DNA of 10,594 nucleotides. Origin: CAZWKI01 sp964634645. GTDB lineage: Bacteria > Patescibacteriota > Patescibacteriia > UBA1558 > S5-K13. Position numbers and translations under genes: made by a program. Below are positions 1 to 5,541 of the stretch, one piece after another. The first letter of the stretch is position 1; every line of letters starts with the position of its first letter. The stretch is from NCBI GenBank assembly GCA_964634645.1, contig CAZWKI010000035.1, forward strand, positions 1-10,594. Reading direction: 5' to 3'. The notes below the pieces were generated by a model, which was not told the DNA's origin, searched no databases, and saw nothing but the letters and a program-made list of their open reading frames with translations.

Positions 1-40
1 AATTTTAATTAGTCTCTTTTATATTGGGACATGTAAAATA

Positions 41-466
41 ATGCCAACAATAAATCAATTAATAAAAAGACCAAGAAAAAATCCAAGACGTAAGGCGAAA
101 ATGGCAGGTCTTAAAGTTACCTCAAACACACTAAGAAGAACAAAGAAAATCAGCAAAATAGGATCTCCCTTCAAAAGAGGTGTTTGTGTAAAAGTTACCA
201 CAACTACACCAAAAAAACCTAATTCAGCTCTAAGAAAAATAGCAAGAATAAGGCTTTCAAATGGTCAGGAAGTAACAGCATATATTCCAGGTGAAGGACA
301 TAACTTGCAAGAGCATTCTATAGTAATGATTCGCGGAGGCAAGGTAAAAGATTTGCCTGGTGTTCCTTATCATGTGGTAAGAGGAGTTTATGACACTCAA
401 GGAGTTCAAAATAGAGCTCAAGGAAGATCTATTTATGGAGCCAAAAAACCAAAGGAAAAGAAATAA
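41..466 (+). CDS. rpsL: 30S ribosomal protein S12
   Basis: S12 sits at the decoding centre of the small subunit and controls tRNA selection accuracy. The 141-residue product opens with the family start MPTINQL and carries the signature [14 protein letters not shown] at about residues 53-66 and [10 protein letters not shown] at about 84-93. It is about 15 residues longer than the E. coli protein; the extra residues lie in the basic N-terminal arm before GVCVKV, as in the long form of Gram-positive bacteria. Positions where streptomycin resistance usually arises look wild type (K58, K103, P106, aligned to E. coli K43, K88, P91). D104 is the residue methylthiolated by RimO in E. coli. No clear SD precedes the start (only TTGGGAC at 24-30). 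It is the first gene of the str operon; what precedes it is outside the window. Identification is secure. Confidence 0.98.
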   Translation: MPTINQLIKRPRKNPRRKAKMAGLKVTSNTLRRTKKISKIGSPFKRGVCVKVTTTTPKKPNSALRKIARIRLSNGQEVTAYIPGEGHNLQEHSIVMIRGGKVKDLPGVPYHVVRGVYDTQGVQNRAQGRSIYGAKKPKEKK

Positions 467-475
467 TTATTAAAA

Positions 476-550
476 TTTCAGATTTCAGATTTTAGATTTC
501 AGGTTTCAGAATTTTCTAAAATCTAAAATCTAAAACCTATTTACTAAAAA
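476..550. repeat. Heptad inverted-repeat element, rpsL-rpsG gap
   Basis: Five upstream heptads (TTTCAGA, TTTCAGA, TTTTAGA, TTTCAGG, TTTCAGA; 476-510) are separated by the 5-nt spacer ATTTT from five downstream heptads (CTAAAAT, CTAAAAT, CTAAAAC, CTATTTA, CTAAAAA; 516-550). The arms are roughly complementary. However, upstream units mostly carry TTTCAG while downstream units carry CTAAAA, so most unit pairs have a C/A mismatch. The element fills nearly the whole 85-nt gap and ends one base before the rpsG ATG. Confidence 0.9.
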
Positions 551-551
551 T

Positions 552-1016
552 ATGAGAGGCAAAAAATCTACAAAAAGAAAAATACAGCCAGATAAGAAAT
601 TTGGAAGTATTGTTATTGGTAAATTTATAAATTATATAATGCAAAATGGCAAGAAATCCGTTGCTCAAACTATTGTTTATGATGCAATTGATATAATATC
701 CGAAAAAACAAAACAAGACGGACTTTCGGTATTTACACAAGCTATGAAAAACATTCAGCCATCTGTTGAGGTAAAAGGAAGAAGAATCGGTGGTGCGAAT
801 TATCAGGTCCCTATAGTTGTTTCGGGAGATAGAAAAAATATTTTAGCATTTAGATGGATAATTGAGGCAAGTAGAGGAAGAAAAGGAAAAAGAATGGCAG
901 AAAAATTAGCAGATGAACTACTCGCAGCATTTAATAATGAAGGAGAGGCAATGAAGAAAAAATTGAATGTTCATAAAATGGCCGAAGCGAATAAAGCTTT
1001 TGCACATTTTGGATAA
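552..1016 (+). CDS. rpsG: 30S ribosomal protein S7
   Basis: S7 is the primary assembly protein of the 30S head. It binds the 3' major domain of 16S rRNA and touches E-site tRNA. The 154-residue product is almost the same length as E. coli S7 (about 156-179 depending on strain). Visible family features are the N-terminal KRKIQPDKKFGS (8-19), the beta-hairpin region VEVKGRRIGGANYQVP (72-87), FRWIIEASR (100-108) and the C-terminal VHKMAEANKAFAHF (140-153). It starts one base after a heptad repeat array and has no SD sequence; ATG 552 is kept because the N-terminus aligns with the family without extension. The stop is TAA. Identification is secure. Confidence 0.98.
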   Translation: MRGKKSTKRKIQPDKKFGSIVIGKFINYIMQNGKKSVAQTIVYDAIDIISEKTKQDGLSVFTQAMKNIQPSVEVKGRRIGGANYQVPIVVSGDRKNILAFRWIIEASRGRKGKRMAEKLADELLAAFNNEGEAMKKKLNVHKMAEANKAFAHFG

Positions 1017-1024
1017 TATATTTA

Positions 1025-1040
1025 GCCGCTTAGTTGCTTA
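1025..1040. repeat. Octamer repeat units downstream of rpsG
   Basis: Two tandem octamers, GCCGCTTA and GTTGCTTA, follow the rpsG stop codon. They share the N4-CTTA form found on the reverse strand of the repeats at 3272-3330 and 8887-8920, so they appear to be a one-armed remnant of the same family. No matching downstream arm is visible in this gap. Confidence 0.55.
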
Positions 1041-1065
1041 GTTTATTTTTTAGAAAAGAATATTT

Positions 1066-1081
1066 TCCCGCTACGGTGGGA
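1066..1081 (+). other. Hairpin with a UACG tetraloop, rpsG-fusA gap
   Basis: TCCCGC-TACG-GTGGGA folds as a 6-bp stem (one G-U pair) closed by C(UACG)G, a member of the very stable UNCG tetraloop class. It lies 50 nt after the rpsG stop and about 100 nt before fusA. It is followed by ATTTAG rather than a U-tract, so it does not look like a standard intrinsic terminator. mRNA stabilisation or a processing boundary is possible but inferred. Confidence 0.6.
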
Positions 1082-1136
1082 TTTAGTGATAAATTCAAAA
1101 TTAAAAATTAAGAATTCAAAGCTTAATTGGAAGTTG

Positions 1137-1156
1137 CCTGCCTGCCGGTAGGCAGG
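1137..1156. repeat. GC-rich palindromic repeat, copy 1 (upstream of fusA)
   Basis: CCTGCCTGCCGGTAGGCAGG is a palindrome with one mismatch in its 10-nt arms; CCTGCCT and AGGCAGG pair perfectly around the loop GCCGGT. It stands out in very AT-rich surroundings. A near-identical element occurs at 10239-10258, again followed by AAAA. It resembles REP-like palindromes seen repeatedly in Patescibacteria genomes (recalled, not searched). Confidence 0.85.
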
Positions 1157-1182
1157 AAAATAAAAAATAGTAAATAAATTAT

Positions 1183-3258
1183 ATGCCGAGACAATATACA
1201 TTAGAAAAAACAAGAAACATTGGAATAATAGCCCACATTGATGCTGGAAAAACAACGGTAAGCGAGCGTATTTTGTACTACACAGGAAAAAAACACAAAA
1301 TAGGTGAAGTTCACAACGGTGAAGCTGAAATGGATTGGATGGAACAAGAAAAAGAAAGGGGTATTACAATTACATCCGCTGCGACTACTTGTTTTTGGGG
1401 CGATCATAGAATAAATCTTATAGACACTCCAGGACACGTTGATTTTACGGCAGAAGTAAAAAGATCTCTAAGGGTTCTTGATGGCGCCGTTATGGTATTT
1501 GATGGGGTTGCAGGCGTTGAACCACAATCTGAAACAAACTGGCGTTATGCAGAAGATTATCAAGTTCCAAGATTAGCATTCATAAATAAAATGGATAGAA
1601 TGGGCGCTAATTTTTTATTTGATTTAAATTCAATTCACGAAAGACTTACAAAAAGAGCCTATCCGATTCAATTACCAATAGGAGCAGCAGAGACATTCAA
1701 AGGTATTGTAGACCTTTTGACGAGAAAGGCTTATATATATGAAGGGGATTTAGGAGACAAAGTTACAGAAACAGATGTACCAGAAGATATGAAGGGAGCC
1801 GTTGAAGAATATAGGGCCAAATTAATAGAGGCAATTGTTGAAAACGATGAAGTCGTTATGGAAAAATATTTAGCAGGAGAAGAAATAAGTCTTGAAGATT
1901 TAAAAATAGTACTCAAAAAAGCTACTGTATCAAATAGTATAGTTCCGGTTTTGACTGGATCAGCCCTAAAAAACAAGGGAGTTCAACAATTATTAGATGC
2001 AGTTGTAAATTATTTACCGTCACCGCTTGATATTCCCCCAATAAAAGCAATCAACAAAGATACGGGGGAAGAAATTCCAAGACATACCGATGATAATGAA
2101 AAACTTACAGCCCTTGCTTTTAAAATAGCAGTCGATCCTTTTGTAGGAAAACTTATTTTTGTAAGAGTTTATTCTGGTACACTTAAATCTGGTTCTTATA
2201 TTTATAATTCTTCAACAGACACAAAAGAAAGAGTTGGTAGAATCGTAAGACTTCATGCAAATAGTAGAGAAGATGTAGATGAAATTTATGCTGGAGAAAT
2301 AGCAGGTATAATAGGACTCAAAAATACAAAAACAGGAAATACGCTTTGTGCAGAAGGGGATAATATTTTACTTGAATCAATTACATTTCCAGAGACTGTT
2401 ATTTCTATGTCTGTTGAACCAAAAACAAAACAAGATCAAGAAAAAATGGGCATTGCGCTTTCAAAACTTGGAGAAGAAGATCCTACGTTTAAGGTTAGAA
2501 CAGATGAAGAAACACAGCAAACAATTATTGCTGGAATGGGGGAGCTTCACCTTGAAGTGCTTGTTGAAAGAATGAGAAGAGAATACAAAGTTGAAGTTAA
2601 TACAGGAAAACCAGAAGTTGCATACAAAGAAACAATAAAAGAAATGGCTGAAGCGGAAGGAAAATATATCAAACAATCTGGTGGTCGTGGTCAATATGGT
2701 CATTGCTGGATAAAACTAGAACCACAAGAAAGAGGGAAAGGGTGTGAGTTTGAAGATAAAATTAAAGGTGGTGTTATTCCAAAAGAATATATCCCAGCCA
2801 TTGAAAAAGGCGTAAAAGAGGCAATAGAAGAGGGTGTTTTGGCACACTACCCAATAATTGATGTAAAAGCGACTGTTTATGATGGTTCTTATCATGAAGT
2901 TGACTCATCTGAGGCGGCATTTAAGGTTGCTGGAAAAATAGCATTCAAAGACGCTTTTAAATCTGCAAAGCCAATAATATTAGAACCAATTATGAAAGTT
3001 CAAGTTACAACCCCAGAAAATTATATGGGAGATGTAATTGGAGATTTGAATTCAAAAAGAGGACAAGTAGATGAAATGATTGACAAGGGCAACATAAAAG
3101 TTATAAACTCAAGGGTTCCATTATCAGAATTGTTTGGATATGCAACAACGCTTCGTGGCGCTACCCAAGGTAGAGCTGGATATACAATGGAATTTGATCA
3201 TTATCAAGAAGTTCCATCAAGAATCGCTCAAGAAATAATTGATGGAACAAGAAGATAG
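1183..3258 (+). CDS. fusA: Elongation factor G
   Basis: EF-G is the GTPase that translocates tRNAs and mRNA after peptide bond formation and, with RRF, recycles ribosomes. The 691-residue length is normal for bacterial EF-G. The GTPase motifs are intact: G1 AHIDAGKT (17-24), G2 RGITI (59-63), G3 DTPGH (81-85, catalytic His85), G4 NKMD (135-138) and G5 GSAL (259-262). Domain II spans about 305-395, domain III about 405-480, domain IV about 481-600 with [15 protein letters not shown] (500-514), and domain V about 603-691. The end [10 protein letters not shown] is typical. No SD precedes ATG 1183, only an A/T-rich stretch with AAAATAGTAAAT (1164-1175) also found upstream of rplB. The stop is TAG, the only one in the window. 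Confidence 0.98.
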   Translation: MPRQYTLEKTRNIGIIAHIDAGKTTVSERILYYTGKKHKIGEVHNGEAEMDWMEQEKERGITITSAATTCFWGDHRINLIDTPGHVDFTAEVKRSLRVLDGAVMVFDGVAGVEPQSETNWRYAEDYQVPRLAFINKMDRMGANFLFDLNSIHERLTKRAYPIQLPIGAAETFKGIVDLLTRKAYIYEGDLGDKVTETDVPEDMKGAVEEYRAKLIEAIVENDEVVMEKYLAGEEISLEDLKIVLKKATVSNSIVPVLTGSALKNKGVQQLLDAVVNYLPSPLDIPPIKAINKDTGEEIPRHTDDNEKLTALAFKIAVDPFVGKLIFVRVYSGTLKSGSYIYNSSTDTKERVGRIVRLHANSREDVDEIYAGEIAGIIGLKNTKTGNTLCAEGDNILLESITFPETVISMSVEPKTKQDQEKMGIALSKLGEEDPTFKVRTDEETQQTIIAGMGELHLEVLVERMRREYKVEVNTGKPEVAYKETIKEMAEAEGKYIKQSGGRGQYGHCWIKLEPQERGKGCEFEDKIKGGVIPKEYIPAIEKGVKEAIEEGVLAHYPIIDVKATVYDGSYHEVDSSEAAFKVAGKIAFKDAFKSAKPIILEPIMKVQVTTPENYMGDVIGDLNSKRGQVDEMIDKGNIKVINSRVPLSELFGYATTLRGATQGRAGYTMEFDHYQEVPSRIAQEIIDGTRR

Positions 3259-3271
3259 GGTTATTTTGTCA

Positions 3272-3330
3272 GTTACGTAATTTCGTAGCCGCGTAGCTGT
3301 AACTAAGAAATTAATGGCTAAGCAACTAAC
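3272..3330. repeat. Octamer inverted-repeat element after fusA
   Basis: The upstream half consists of the octamers GTTACGTA, ATTTCGTA and GCCGCGTA (3272-3295). The downstream half, read on the reverse strand, contains GTTGCTTA, GCCATTA and ATTTCTTA. Upstream units thus end in CGTA, and two of the three downstream units end in CTTA. Unit order is shuffled between the arms, so this is a modular rather than a strict palindrome. AGTTAC (3271-3276) and GTAACT (3299-3304) can still pair. The element ends directly against the ATG at 3331. Confidence 0.7.
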
Positions 3331-3543
3331 ATGATAGATATAAATAAAATATTAGAAATAGTTGATTCTGAAAAAGAGGTTTTTCTTGCAAGAGAAGACA
3401 AGCCAATGGTTGTAATTATGCCATTTGATAAATACAATAAATTAAACAAAGAAAACAAAGTAGAAAAAGGTGATACAAGCAATCAGATTAATGTAAATAA
3501 TGATTATATAAATAAGATAAGAAAATCTTTATTAGATGAATAA
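3331..3543 (+). CDS. Small Phd/YefM-like antitoxin-domain protein, orphan
   Basis: This is a 70-residue protein of uncertain function. Residues 2-38 follow the layout of the Phd/YefM antitoxin DNA-binding domain: a short helix (INKILEIVD), strand EVFLARED, KPMVVIMPF, then DKYNKL, which matches the family pattern of a conserved Pro before a hydrophobic strand and a Tyr-x-x-Leu helix. The rest (about 39-56) is polar and probably disordered, ending in a possible helix YINKIRKSLLDE. No RelE/ParE-type toxin ORF lies beside it, and it interrupts the usual fusA-tuf pair. The start abuts a repeat element and has no SD, and the next gene has its own promoter. It could be a lineage-specific regulator or a residual antitoxin. 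The ORF looks real (sense strand, clear gap, sensible residue pattern); the family call is tentative. Confidence 0.55.
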   Translation: MIDINKILEIVDSEKEVFLAREDKPMVVIMPFDKYNKLNKENKVEKGDTSNQINVNNDYINKIRKSLLDE

Positions 3544-3563
3544 AAATAGTTTTTGTCCAACAT

Positions 3564-3592
3564 TTGCATTTTTTGAAATAGTTTGCTAAAAT
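3564..3592 (+). promoter_or_regulatory. Putative tuf promoter (extended -10)
   Basis: TTGCAT (3564-3569) is followed after exactly 17 nt by TAAAAT (3587-3592). A TG at 3584-3585, one base upstream, makes an extended -10 element. Transcription would start near 3599, giving an 85-nt 5'UTR. This is the best sigma70-type match I found in any gap and fits the high EF-Tu demand. Confidence 0.65.
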
Positions 3593-3641
3593 TAATTCGC
3601 ATTTTTATTTAAATAATATTAATAAGTACAATTATCTAAAT

Positions 3642-3660
3642 TAGTGAATATTATTCACTA
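3642..3660. promoter_or_regulatory. Perfect palindrome in the tuf 5'UTR
   Basis: TAGTGAATA-T-TATTCACTA is a perfect 9-bp inverted repeat with a one-base centre. It lies about 45 nt after the predicted start site and 7 nt before the SD. It could be a dimeric-protein operator in DNA or an 8-bp hairpin with a 3-nt loop in mRNA. Its role is unknown. Confidence 0.6.
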
Positions 3661-3667
3661 TTATAAA

Positions 3668-3673
3668 AGGGAG
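3668..3673 (+). promoter_or_regulatory. Strong Shine-Dalgarno of tuf
   Basis: AGGGAG lies 10 nt before ATG 3684. It is one of only two clear SD sequences in the window and supports the chosen start. Confidence 0.85.
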
Positions 3674-3683
3674 AAATAAAATT

Positions 3684-4868
3684 ATGGTCGAGTTTAATAG
3701 AGACAAAGTACATGTAAACGTTGGTACAATAGGACACGTTGACCATGGAAAAACAACGCTTACAGCTGCTATTTTGCAAGTTTTAAAATCTAGTGGTGGG
3801 GTCGCTCAAGATAAATCAGTAGATCAAATTGATAATGCCCCAGAAGAAAAAGAAAGAGGAATTACAATTGCTACCGCTCACGTTGAGTATGAAACAGAAA
3901 AAAGACATTATGCTCACGTAGATTGTCCAGGACATGCCGACTATGTAAAAAATATGATTACAGGAGCAGCACAGATGGATGGAGCAATACTTGTTGTTTC
4001 AGCTGCAGACGGAGCTATGCCTCAGACAAGAGAGCATATTCTTTTGGCATTACAAGTTGGTGTTCCTTATATTGTTGTATTTTTAAACAAGGTTGATCAA
4101 GTAACCGACCCAGAACTTATTGATTTAGTTGAAGAAGAAATAAGAGATTTATTAACAAAATATGAGTTTCCTGGGGATACAACCCCAATTATAAGGGGTT
4201 CTGCACTTAAAGCTCTTGAGGATCCAAACGGTGAAGCTGCAAAACCAATATTAGAACTTATGAAGACTCTTGATGAATACATTTCAGATCCAGTAAGAGA
4301 ATTAGACAAACCATTTTTAATGCCAATTGAAGATGTGTTTTCAATTGAAGGAAGAGGAACAGTTGTTACAGGAAGAATAGAAAGAGGGCTTGTAAAAATT
4401 AGTGATGAAGTCGAAATAATTGGAATAAAAGATACAACAAAGACAGTTGTAACAGGTATCGAAATGTTTAATAAATCTTTGGGTCAGGGACAGGCAGGAG
4501 ACAACGCTGGAATTCTTTTAAGAGGTACAAAAAAAGATGAAGTTGAAAGAGGACAGGTTTTGGCAAAACCAGGTTCAGTTACTCCACATTCAGAATTTGA
4601 AACAGAAATGTATGTTTTGTCAAAAGATGAGGGCGGAAGACATACACCATTTTTTAAAGGATACAAACCACAATTTTATATTAGAACTTGTGATGTAACG
4701 GGAGATATCGAATTACCAGAAGGAACAGAAATGGTAATGCCCGGTGATACTGTCAATGTAAAGGTCAAACTTATTCATCCAGTTGCACTTGAAGAAAAGC
4801 AAAAATTCGCCATTAGAGAAGGTGGAAAAACAGTTGGAGCTGGAGTTGTAGTAAAGATTATAAAATAA
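3684..4868 (+). CDS. tuf: Elongation factor Tu
   Basis: EF-Tu delivers aminoacyl-tRNA to the ribosomal A site as a GTP complex. The 394-residue length matches the bacterial family. Motifs are complete: G1 GHVDHGKT (17-24), G2 RGITI (58-62), G3 DCPGH (80-84, catalytic His84), G4 NKVD (135-138) and G5 GSAL (172-175). Domain II covers about 210-300 ([21 protein letters not shown] and following) and domain III about 301-394, ending in [13 protein letters not shown]. It has its own likely promoter, a good SD and a strong hairpin after the stop, so it is probably transcribed largely on its own despite lying in the str cluster. Only one copy is in the window. Confidence 0.99.
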   Translation: MVEFNRDKVHVNVGTIGHVDHGKTTLTAAILQVLKSSGGVAQDKSVDQIDNAPEEKERGITIATAHVEYETEKRHYAHVDCPGHADYVKNMITGAAQMDGAILVVSAADGAMPQTREHILLALQVGVPYIVVFLNKVDQVTDPELIDLVEEEIRDLLTKYEFPGDTTPIIRGSALKALEDPNGEAAKPILELMKTLDEYISDPVRELDKPFLMPIEDVFSIEGRGTVVTGRIERGLVKISDEVEIIGIKDTTKTVVTGIEMFNKSLGQGQAGDNAGILLRGTKKDEVERGQVLAKPGSVTPHSEFETEMYVLSKDEGGRHTPFFKGYKPQFYIRTCDVTGDIELPEGTEMVMPGDTVNVKVKLIHPVALEEKQKFAIREGGKTVGAGVVVKIIK

Positions 4869-4874
4869 ATATAT

Positions 4875-4907
4875 TATCCCCCATCGAGCTAAGCTCGATG
4901 GGGGATA
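4875..4907 (+). terminator. Strong hairpin after tuf, probable terminator
   Basis: A perfect inverted repeat with 16-nt arms (4875-4890 and 4892-4907) surrounds a single A. It folds as a 15-bp stem with a UAA loop and a GC-rich core (CCCCC paired with GGGGG). It starts 7 nt after the tuf stop codon. The downstream sequence GATTTATAAAATTT is only moderately U-rich, so termination is likely but may be leaky; the upstream flank is equally A/T-rich on the other strand. Confidence 0.7.
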
Positions 4908-4952
4908 GATTTATAAAATTTATTCATTGTTATTTAATAATTTAGTTTTCAT

Positions 4953-5333
4953 ATGGAAAAAAAGAATACAAGCAAGTCTAGTGTTGCAAAACAGAAAGAT
5001 GAATCAACAGATACCGTTGAAGAAAAGGTAAGCAATAGAATTAGGATAAAGATTAAAGCATATGATCATATGCTTATTGATCAATCTACAAAAACAATTA
5101 TTGAAGTTGTTACAAGAAACGGTGCAAAAGTTGTTGGCCCTATTCCTCTTCCAACCGATATCAAAAAATATACAGTTTTGAAATCAACATTTGTACACAA
5201 GGATTCAAGAGATCAGTATGAAATGAGAGTTCATAAAAGATTAATTGATATATTAGATTCAAATCGCAAAGTTATCGATTCTTTGATGAGTCTTGACTTA
5301 CCAAATGGAGTTGACATCGAAATAAAGATGTGA
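4953..5333 (+). CDS. rpsJ: 30S ribosomal protein S10 with N-terminal extension
   Basis: S10 belongs to the 30S head and, as NusE, joins NusB in transcription antitermination. The core runs from about residue 28 (NRIRIKIKAYDH) to the end and contains the signature VGPIPLPTDIKKYTVL (60-75) and HKDSRDQYEMRVHKRLIDI (82-100). The product has 126 residues against about 103 in E. coli; the excess is a Lys/Ser/Asp/Glu-rich leader of about 27 residues. No in-frame ATG, GTG or TTG lies between codon 1 and the core, so the extension cannot be removed by choosing a later start. No SD is seen. The stop is TGA, immediately followed in frame by TAA; this is the only TGA terminator here. Confidence 0.97.
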   Translation: MEKKNTSKSSVAKQKDESTDTVEEKVSNRIRIKIKAYDHMLIDQSTKTIIEVVTRNGAKVVGPIPLPTDIKKYTVLKSTFVHKDSRDQYEMRVHKRLIDILDSNRKVIDSLMSLDLPNGVDIEIKM

Positions 5334-5541
5334 TAACCTTGTGTAAAGAATTTTATTATTATTGTCTGATTATCTTATAAGAAATAACCCCACAAGGAAG
5401 TGTTTTTTAAGGATTTTAAGGCAAGGAGATTTGAAATTTCAAAAAATATTCTGCAAATAAATATAGATTAAAGCAGAATCGCAACCTTAGTTCTTTATTG
5501 TTTTTAAAGGTTTAGGGTTACGATTTTTTGTATACAAATAT
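5334..5541 (+). promoter_or_regulatory. Structured spacer upstream of rplC, candidate leader
   Basis: This is the longest gap in the window (208 nt). Unlike most others, it is not built from heptad or octamer repeats. Pairing segments seen are CCTTGTG (5337-5343) with CACAAGG (5391-5397), the palindrome TTTGAAATTTCAAA (5430-5443), ATTCTGC (5448-5454) with GCAGAAT (5473-5479), and the terminator-like stem from 5477 listed separately. The last two overlap by three bases, so they would compete. A good SD-like AAGGAG (5423-5428) has no convincing ORF behind it. I see no clear promoter. Candidate cis-regulatory leader for the rest of the S10 operon; this role is inference. Confidence 0.45.
5477..5529 (+). 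terminator. Terminator-like hairpin (attenuator candidate) before rplC
   Basis: AATCGCAACCTTAG (5477-5490) pairs with TTAGGGTTACGATT (5512-5525): 14 positions with one C/A mismatch and two G-U pairs. A small CTTT/AAAG helix can form in the loop. The T-run 5524-5529 closes the structure, partly inside the stem. It lies only 12 nt before the rplC start and inside the operon, so if it terminates it would act as an attenuator. AACCTT (5483-5488) can alternatively pair with AAGGTT (5507-5512). Confidence 0.4.

Noticed and set aside
41..178. Longer S12 N-terminal arm as a novelty
   Set aside because: The long form of S12 is common outside Proteobacteria, for example in Firmicutes.
476..550. CRISPR array
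   Set aside because: Units are 7-8 nt without unique spacers and there are no cas genes; these are tandem heptads.
2348..2575. 75-codon plus-strand frame inside fusA
   Set aside because: Alternate frame of domain II/III of EF-G; composition is frame-shift-like.
4908..4952. Promoter for rpsJ after the tuf hairpin
   Set aside because: AT-rich with TAATAA-like words but no -35 at suitable spacing; not supportable.
5331..5336. TGA followed by TAA at the end of rpsJ, suggesting UGA might code for glycine as in Gracilibacteria/Absconditabacteria (code 25)
   Set aside because: Reading TGA as Gly would add only one residue. No gene in the window has an in-frame TGA elsewhere, and glycine sites use GGN throughout. 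The standard code fits.
5431..5460. Possible nine-codon leader peptide starting at TTG 5431 after AAGGAG
   Set aside because: The spacing from the SD is only 2 nt, the start is weak, and no regulatory codon run is visible.
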